The notes under the pieces were generated by a model. The model did no database searches, had not been told where the DNA came from, and saw only the letters and a program-made list of their open reading frames with translations. Positions 6,033 through 10,694 of a DNA stretch of 10,694 nucleotides are shown piece by piece; positions within the stretch are counted from its first letter, which is position 1; every line of letters starts with the position of its first letter. The stretch covers positions 1 to 10,694 of the forward strand of contig DUWJ01000061.1 in the NCBI GenBank assembly GCA_012842765.1, given 5' to 3'. Origin of the DNA: Bacillota bacterium (GTDB taxonomy: Bacteria; Bacillota; DTU025). The position numbers and the translations under genes are program-made.

Positions 6033-6707
6033 CTATCGTCCAAGGAGAGCCTCATACAGCTCGTTCTGGAGCAAGACCTTTCCGTCTTTTACAACCCGCA
6101 TGCTGTCACCGGAAACTTCATCTATAATCATGGTCTTTCCGTCGATGACGCCGAATTCGTATTTGATGTCAATCAGCTCCAAGCCGCGGTCGGCCAAATA
6201 CCCCGAGATCAGATCTGTCGCCCTGCGGGCTGTCTCCTTCATGTAGTCTATATCTTGCCTGGAGGCTATGTTGAGAGCGACTAGGGCATCCTCAGTTATG
6301 AGGGGGTCCCCGCGATCATCGTCCTTCAACGTGAACTCCACAAGAGACGGAAGCGGTTGCCCTTCGCAAACATACGCCCCGTAGCGCCGGACAAAGCTTC
6401 CCCATGCCTTCTTCCTGCAGATTACCTCGAGATTCAAGGACCGGGCTCGCTTCACCAGCATCGTGTTGTCTTCCGGCCCCACGCTAATGAAGTGCGTAGG
6501 TATTCCCGCCTTATGAAGTAGATCGAAAAACATCAGCGTCAAACTGAAGGACGAGTGTCCTTTTCCCGCCACTTCGCCTATGACTTCGTTGGCGCCGGAA
6601 TCTATCTTATCCCCTACACCTGTAACGCTGTCCTTGAAATAAAGCAGAACATTGCCGTCATCAGCAAGGTATACGTCCTTGGTCTTGCCGCTGTAAAGCT
6701 TCTGCAT
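6033..6707 (-). CDS. purC: Phosphoribosylaminoimidazole-succinocarboxamide synthase (SAICAR synthetase)
   Basis: Joins CAIR and aspartate with ATP to form SAICAR in purine synthesis, in the cytosol. The 224-aa protein begins MQKLYSGKTKDVYLADDGNV, the nucleotide-binding loop of the family. It has FKDSVTG (24-30), GIPTHFI (68-74), LNLEVICRKKAWGSFVRRYG (91-110), LKDDDRGDP (127-135) and IKYEFGVIDGK (181-191). DEVSGDSMRV (196-205) corresponds to the usual DEISPDSxR motif, with Gly200 replacing the common Pro. The GSFVRRYG and KDDxRxDP blocks resemble the short Thermotoga-type enzyme (about 230 aa), though the C-terminus here is perhaps 15 residues shorter. ATG 6707 is chosen because GGGAGG lies seven bases before it; ATG 6713 would leave only one base of spacing. 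No other purine gene is adjacent, which is unusual for Firmicutes. Confidence 0.92.
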   Translation of the reverse strand: MQKLYSGKTKDVYLADDGNVLLYFKDSVTGVGDKIDSGANEVIGEVAGKGHSSFSLTLMFFDLLHKAGIPTHFISVGPEDNTMLVKRARSLNLEVICRKKAWGSFVRRYGAYVCEGQPLPSLVEFTLKDDDRGDPLITEDALVALNIASRQDIDYMKETARRATDLISGYLADRGLELIDIKYEFGVIDGKTMIIDEVSGDSMRVVKDGKVLLQNELYEALLGR

Positions 6708-6720
6708 ATTCATTCCTCCC

Positions 6721-6747
6721 CATGCTGTCCAGCATGTCAATATTCTA
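6721..6747 (-). promoter_or_regulatory. Palindrome and possible -10 box upstream of purC
   Basis: CATGCTGTCCAGCATG (6721-6736) is a perfect seven-base inverted repeat with a two-base centre, immediately before the purC ribosome binding site. TAGAAT on the minus strand (6747-6742) could be a -10 box, placing the RNA start at the edge of the palindrome. No good -35 box is visible. The palindrome may be an operator or form a leader hairpin; both are inferences. Confidence 0.4.
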
Positions 6748-6903
6748 TCAGTGCCTGCAGATGCTGCATACCACGATTCATAAGTCTTATTCTACCCTGC
6801 ACTCGCCCATGACGCCATATGCTCCACCCCACTTTTCTCCCGGGCAGGCAAATCAGGCGGCTTTGAAGAAGATAATAGAAGTAAAGTAGAGACTGAGTCT
6901 TTC

Positions 6904-8664
6904 ATGGGAGTGGGCAATTTGAGGAATCGTTGCGACATTGTAGGCATTGACGTGGGAGGCACCAACACAGACGCTGTCCTGGTAAGGGATGAAGATGTGA
7001 TTGCAGCCGCAAAAGCGCCCACTAATCCCGATAATCTCCTGGAGGGCGCACAAATCGCATATAGGCAGGTGGTGGAGGCGCACGACGGCACTAGCCCGAT
7101 TGAGCTGCACCTCAGTACCACGCTGTCCACCAACGCCATCATAGAGGGACAAGGAGATCCCACTGTCGTCCTGGCCACGCCGGGCCCGGGAATGTCCTTT
7201 GACGATATGGGGCTCGGCTTCCCTGTCCACGCGCTTTCCGGGTATATCGATCACAGAGGACGCGAAGTGGCACCCGTGGACGTCTCTGCCGCCATGTCCA
7301 CACTGAAAGCTGCGTGCGATGACGGCGCAAAGGCACTGGCCATTGTGGGCAAGTTTTCTCACCGCAACCCCGCCCACGAGCTCCAGATAGAACAGGAAGT
7401 TATAGCCGAATTTCCGCAATACTCTCCTGCAACTTTAGGCCACAGGCTCTCCGGACGCCCCAATTTCCCCCGCCGGCTTGCCACGGCATACCTCAACGCC
7501 AGCATAGCCCGGCAACAATCCCTCTTTGCAGAGATGGTACAAAACCTCATAACAGGAGACGAGGTGGAGCGCGTCTTCATTCTCAAGGCAGACGGCGGCA
7601 CTATGCGGCTCAAAGAATCGATGATCCGCCCCATAGAAACCATCCTTTCAGGCCCGGCAGCCAGCACAATGGGGGCCAAAGCGCTCACGCGTCACCCGGG
7701 CGCAAACGCGGTGATAGTCGACATAGGAGGAACCACCACCGATATCTCCGTACAGGTGGCTGGAGAACCGATATACGACCGCTACGGAGCGGAGATATCC
7801 GGCCACAAGACGTTGGTCCCGGCGCTCTTTTCCCGTTCAATCGGACTCGGAGGCGATAGCTCCATCCATGTCCGCCTCGTGAATGGAGCTCCCACTTTCT
7901 ATGTTGGTCCGCGGCGTGCGGGAGTTCCGGTCGTTCGCGGCGGCTCGAAGCCTACCCCTACTGATGCAGCGGTAGCAGAGGGGCTTTCGTCCCTTGGAAG
8001 CCGCGAGCTCGCCACCAGGGCCATGGCGCAATTGGGCGCACCATATGGCATGGATGCTTCGTCGGTGGCAAAGGCAGTGCTCGATGCATTCACCCGCCAG
8101 CTGGCAGATGAGATCGAGGCTGTTTATGCCCATCTCGAGTCGATACCGGCATATACCGTCTCGGAGATACTTGCGCCCCCCGATATCCGCCCCGCCATGC
8201 TGATAGGGCTCGGCGCACCGGCGCCTGTTTTCATCCCGCCCGCGGCCGACCGCCTCGGGATATCATGGGAGATTCTGCCTTACTACGAAGAGGCTAATGC
8301 CGTTGGCGCCGCAGCGAGCCAGCCCACTGCGGCAATCACGCTTCATGCCGACACAATGCTAGGCGTACTTACCGTTCCTGAAGCCGACCATGTGGAACGC
8401 ATAAAGCGCCCGATAACATTCGATATCAAACAGGCCCGCTCCGAAGCCATCGCATGGGCCTGTCGGTTCGCCGAAGAGATCGGCGTAGAGGCTTCGCAGG
8501 GCGTTTCCATCGTCGAAGAGGAAAGCTTCAATGTCGTGCGCGGCTTCTACACCGCAGGCCACATATACTCCATAAAAGCGCAGGTGCGGCCACAAGTTAG
8601 GCGCATCAAAGCAGCTGAAACCTCAGGCGTCGAAGGACCTGATCAGTCGAAGGAGGATGTTTAG
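6904..8664 (+). CDS. HyuA-type hydantoinase/oxoprolinase family protein
   Basis: An ATP-dependent enzyme of the HyuA group, whose members open hydantoin or 5-oxoproline rings, usually with a HyuB partner. The 586-aa protein shows actin-fold phosphate motifs IDVGGTNTD (15-23) and DIGGTTTDISV (273-283), STTLSTNAIIEG (71-82), LKADGGTMRLKESMIRPIET (228-247) followed by ILSGPAAS, and GLGGDSS (314-320). It is shorter than the roughly 690 aa of classical HyuA, and no HyuB follows. The gene after it is instead a deacetylase-like amidohydrolase, so this pair likely works on an unusual amide or cyclic substrate. ATG 6904 has only a weak ribosome binding site. In-frame TTG 6919, eight bases after GGGAG, is a credible alternative and would remove only five residues. 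No clear promoter is seen in 6741-6903. The 3' end of the gene contains the ribosome binding site of the next gene, evidence of an operon. Confidence 0.9.
   Translation: MGVGNLRNRCDIVGIDVGGTNTDAVLVRDEDVIAAAKAPTNPDNLLEGAQIAYRQVVEAHDGTSPIELHLSTTLSTNAIIEGQGDPTVVLATPGPGMSFDDMGLGFPVHALSGYIDHRGREVAPVDVSAAMSTLKAACDDGAKALAIVGKFSHRNPAHELQIEQEVIAEFPQYSPATLGHRLSGRPNFPRRLATAYLNASIARQQSLFAEMVQNLITGDEVERVFILKADGGTMRLKESMIRPIETILSGPAASTMGAKALTRHPGANAVIVDIGGTTTDISVQVAGEPIYDRYGAEISGHKTLVPALFSRSIGLGGDSSIHVRLVNGAPTFYVGPRRAGVPVVRGGSKPTPTDAAVAEGLSSLGSRELATRAMAQLGAPYGMDASSVAKAVLDAFTRQLADEIEAVYAHLESIPAYTVSEILAPPDIRPAMLIGLGAPAPVFIPPAADRLGISWEILPYYEEANAVGAAASQPTAAITLHADTMLGVLTVPEADHVERIKRPITFDIKQARSEAIAWACRFAEEIGVEASQGVSIVEEESFNVVRGFYTAGHIYSIKAQVRPQVRRIKAAETSGVEGPDQSKEDV
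8650..8656 (+). promoter_or_regulatory. Ribosome binding site of the deacetylase-like gene inside the HyuA-like gene
   Basis: AAGGAGG lies within the last codons of the HyuA-like gene, ten bases before ATG 8667. It fixes the deacetylase start and shows that the pair is read from one mRNA. Confidence 0.85.
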
Positions 8665-8666
8665 AA

Positions 8667-10010
8667 ATGGAACAGCGCAAAACTCGTGTAGGACTGATCT
8701 TCTTCCCCGCCTTCGACTGGGCAATAACCCCGGACCATCCCGAACGCGAGGAGCGACTCCTCTATACCCGCGACCAGATCATCGAGGAGGGCCTCCTGGA
8801 TGTGCCCGGAGTGGAAGAATACCGTCCTGCGATCGCGACAGATACCGATATTCTGCGGGCGCATGTGTGTGTCCCAACTGTGAACCGGGTGATAACTGAG
8901 TCCCACAGAATCGCTGCAGGCGGCGCCATGCTCGCAGCCGACCTAGTGCTGAGCGGAGAGGTGGATCGTGCCTTTGCGCTAGTGCGACCGCCAGGGCACC
9001 ATGCCATGAGAATCGTCCACGGCTCACGGGGATTCTGCAACATCAATAACGAAGCCATAATGGTAGAGCACATACGCCGGACCCATGGCCCCAAGATGCG
9101 CATCGCCATAGTCGACACCGACGCCCACCACGCCGACGGCACGCAAGACATCTACTACAACGACCCAGGCGTTCTCCATATCTGCTTGCATCAGGATGGA
9201 CGAACCCTCTACCCCGGCACCGGGTTCATCGACGAAAGAGGCGGCCCTCGAGCCTACGGCATGACGGTGAACGTGCCCCTGCCTCCCGGAACCGGGGACG
9301 AGGGAATACTGTATGTCCTCGAGAACCTGGTTCTTCCCATACTCAAGGACTTCGAGCCGGACGTGATCGTCAACGCCGCAGGGCAGGACAACCACTATAC
9401 CGATCCGCTGACCAATATGAACTTCACCGCCTTCGGCTATGCCCGGCTCACCGATCTCTTGGCCCCGGATATCGTAGTGCTTGAAGGAGGATACTCCATC
9501 GAAGGCGCGCTGCCATACGTGAACGTCGGAATTCTGCTGGCTCTAGCGGGCCTCGATTACTCAGCCGTACGCGAGCCCGACTGGGATCCCGAAATCGCGA
9601 GGCAGCCGCAGCGGGTAACTGAAGAGATTCACCGCCTCACAGGCACATTGCAGGAGATGTGGGCTGACCGAGAAGAAGCCGACATCGGCGCGATCTTTGG
9701 CAAAGGAGAGTATTTCGAACGCGGCCGCCGCATCTACTACGACACCGACAACATAGTCGAACAGCAACGCGAGCAGATACGGTTGTGTCCATCATGCAGC
9801 GGGTGGCGCGCCATCTTCTCTCATGCGCTTCATGCCTCTACCGGAAGAACCGCCCAGATTGCCGCGATGCTCGTGCCATGGCAAGCATGCCCTGACTGCA
9901 GAAAGGCCGCATATAGCCAGTTTGAGCTGGCACAGAAAAGTCGTGCGTTCGACCGCGTCTACCTGCAAGATCCGGATGATGATAACTTTTTGTCCAGTCG
10001 TGGGACTTAG
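8667..10010 (+). CDS. Histone deacetylase superfamily (AcuC/acetylpolyamine amidohydrolase-like) zinc hydrolase with C-terminal CxxC pair
   Basis: Zinc-dependent hydrolase of acyl-amide bonds, expected to be cytosolic. The catalytic landmarks of the arginase/deacetylase fold are intact: RPPGHHA with His111-His112; GFCNINNEAI (122-131); DTDAHHADGT (150-159), supplying zinc ligands Asp152 and His154; AGQDNHYTDPL (238-248) with the third ligand Asp241; and LEGGYSI (272-278) with transition-state Tyr276. The fold ends near residue 335. The remaining 110 residues are an extension with CPSC (374-377) and CPDC (408-411), which resembles a small zinc-binding module; most bacterial relatives end at about 310-380 aa. 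The start is two bases after the HyuA-like stop, with AAGGAGG (8650-8656) ten bases upstream, so the two genes are co-translated. Bacterial members act on acetylpolyamines, acetoin-utilisation proteins or small amides; the real substrate cannot be inferred. Confidence 0.92.
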   Translation: MEQRKTRVGLIFFPAFDWAITPDHPEREERLLYTRDQIIEEGLLDVPGVEEYRPAIATDTDILRAHVCVPTVNRVITESHRIAAGGAMLAADLVLSGEVDRAFALVRPPGHHAMRIVHGSRGFCNINNEAIMVEHIRRTHGPKMRIAIVDTDAHHADGTQDIYYNDPGVLHICLHQDGRTLYPGTGFIDERGGPRAYGMTVNVPLPPGTGDEGILYVLENLVLPILKDFEPDVIVNAAGQDNHYTDPLTNMNFTAFGYARLTDLLAPDIVVLEGGYSIEGALPYVNVGILLALAGLDYSAVREPDWDPEIARQPQRVTEEIHRLTGTLQEMWADREEADIGAIFGKGEYFERGRRIYYDTDNIVEQQREQIRLCPSCSGWRAIFSHALHASTGRTAQIAAMLVPWQACPDCRKAAYSQFELAQKSRAFDRVYLQDPDDDNFLSSRGT

Positions 10011-10148
10011 CTACTGCGTTGCCGCTGTTTAGGGGCACGAACACGAGCTGGTCAATCCGGACGTTGGAAAACGAATATGCATTGAAACTAGTGCGCTCTG
10101 CACGGGGTTAATCGCCCAAGTGGCCAAGAAAACGGCGTCAGGTCACTT

Positions 10149-10176
10149 TTCGGCATCTATTGTCTGGTGTGCCGAA
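10149..10176 (+). other. Hairpin downstream of the HyuA-deacetylase operon, possible weak terminator
   Basis: A perfect seven-base stem TTCGGCA/TGCCGAA with a 14-base loop, followed by TTTATC, about 140 bases after the deacetylase stop. The loop is large and the T-run poor, so a terminator role is only possible. Confidence 0.3.
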
Positions 10177-10419
10177 TTTATCGACACAAGCCAATCATAG
10201 GCAGCGGCTCAATCCACCACAATCCCAGAGGTTTGTCCTGTATGTCGCCGCATGGCAGACGCCCTGAGAGAAAAGGGCCTCCGGCTACGAACTCCTATAG
10301 CAAAGCCTTATGGCTACGGGCCGCACCGAAGGTAGCGGCGATTTCATTCATTTGAACGCACATACGAATGCGACTGTGCGAGCCTGAGGCGGGGGGGTAT
10401 GAAGGCCCAAGCCCTGACC

Positions 10420-10442
10420 GAATGGACCATATCGGGCCATTC
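10420..10442. other. Hairpin GAATGGACC/GGGCCATTC
   Basis: Nine-base inverted repeat with one mismatch around ATATC, in the gene-free right end. No T-run follows. Role unknown. Confidence 0.35.
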
Positions 10443-10694
10443 CTCGCTACATACACAAAAAGTAGACGATGATGGGACAGTATTCCTCATGTCCGGCAGT
10501 TCAGCGGGACTAATCAAGGCGTAGCGCGCTCTTGTTCTCTGGGCGCAGATCCGTCGGTACTTGGGGAGAAATAGTGCTACGGAAAGATGCAGAAAACGGG
10601 TTTCGGTTTCAGTCTGAGGTTATTCGCCTATACTTCGCCCACACGGCCGCACCCAACCGGCCATTCCATCCCCCCAATCTTATTTCAAACCCAG

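Larger units (their letters stand above)
10011..10694. other. 684-bp region with no supportable gene
   Basis: All six frames are broken by stops, and the short open frames have neither ribosome binding sites nor recognisable protein sequence. No reading frame entering from the right edge stays open for more than about 30 codons on the minus strand. No tRNA is recognised. It contains two inverted repeats, listed separately. It could be an intergenic region, a decayed element or the 3' flank of the deacetylase operon. Confidence 0.6.

Noticed and set aside
10141..10260. Possible insertion-sequence remnant around the GGTCACTTTTCGGCAT stretch
   Set aside because: It vaguely recalls IS21-type end sequences, but no transposase fragment, matched terminal repeats or target duplication can be seen.
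10167..10355. 62-codon rightward open frame in the right-hand gap
   Set aside because: No ribosome binding site, no plausible domain or membrane segment, and a composition rich in Arg, Pro and His as expected from non-coding GC-rich DNA.
1..10694. CRISPR array, phage defence cluster or tRNA genes
   Set aside because: No regularly spaced direct repeats, no nuclease or defence domains, and no cloverleaf with a GTTCRA-type T arm were found outside coding regions.

Overview
The window looks like chromosomal DNA from a bacterium, most likely an anaerobic Firmicutes-type lineage. The pointers are a GntR/ABC operon of the YtrA type, purine-rich ribosome binding sites, an NDP-forming acyl-CoA synthetase and a Thermotoga-like PurC. 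The base composition is moderately GC-rich. The assignment is an inference from gene content only; no rRNA or tRNA is present to fix it.

Layout. Positions 1-4849 hold a leftward block. Read in its own direction it is a promoter with a palindromic operator, a YtrA-like GntR repressor, an ABC ATPase, two paralogous ABC-2 permeases, and an NDP-forming acyl-CoA synthetase that runs off the left edge. Neighbouring genes overlap or nearly touch (ATGGATGA overlap, TGAGATG stop-start), so the transporter genes form one operon. Between the two permeases lies a 79-bp copy of the 3' end of the ATPase gene, aligned without gaps to the original. It marks either a tandem duplication or the deletion of a second ATPase gene.

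Positions 4850-6032 are sparse and rightward. They hold two small single-pass membrane proteins (62 and 69 aa) that share a nearly identical membrane segment, each with a strong ribosome binding site, among several hairpins. Leftward purC (6033-6707) converges on this block and has a palindrome just before its start.

Positions 6904-10010 hold a rightward two-gene operon: a HyuA-type hydantoinase/oxoprolinase ATPase with no HyuB partner, followed after two bases by a histone-deacetylase-superfamily amidohydrolase with a C-terminal pair of CxxC motifs. Together they suggest ATP-assisted activation or opening of a cyclic amide and zinc-dependent deacylation, with an unknown substrate. The last 684 bases (10011-10694) hold no supportable gene, only two hairpins.

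The candidates for something undescribed are the small membrane-protein pair, the HyuA-deacetylase pair, and the ATPase remnant that now serves as the translation-initiation region of the second permease.
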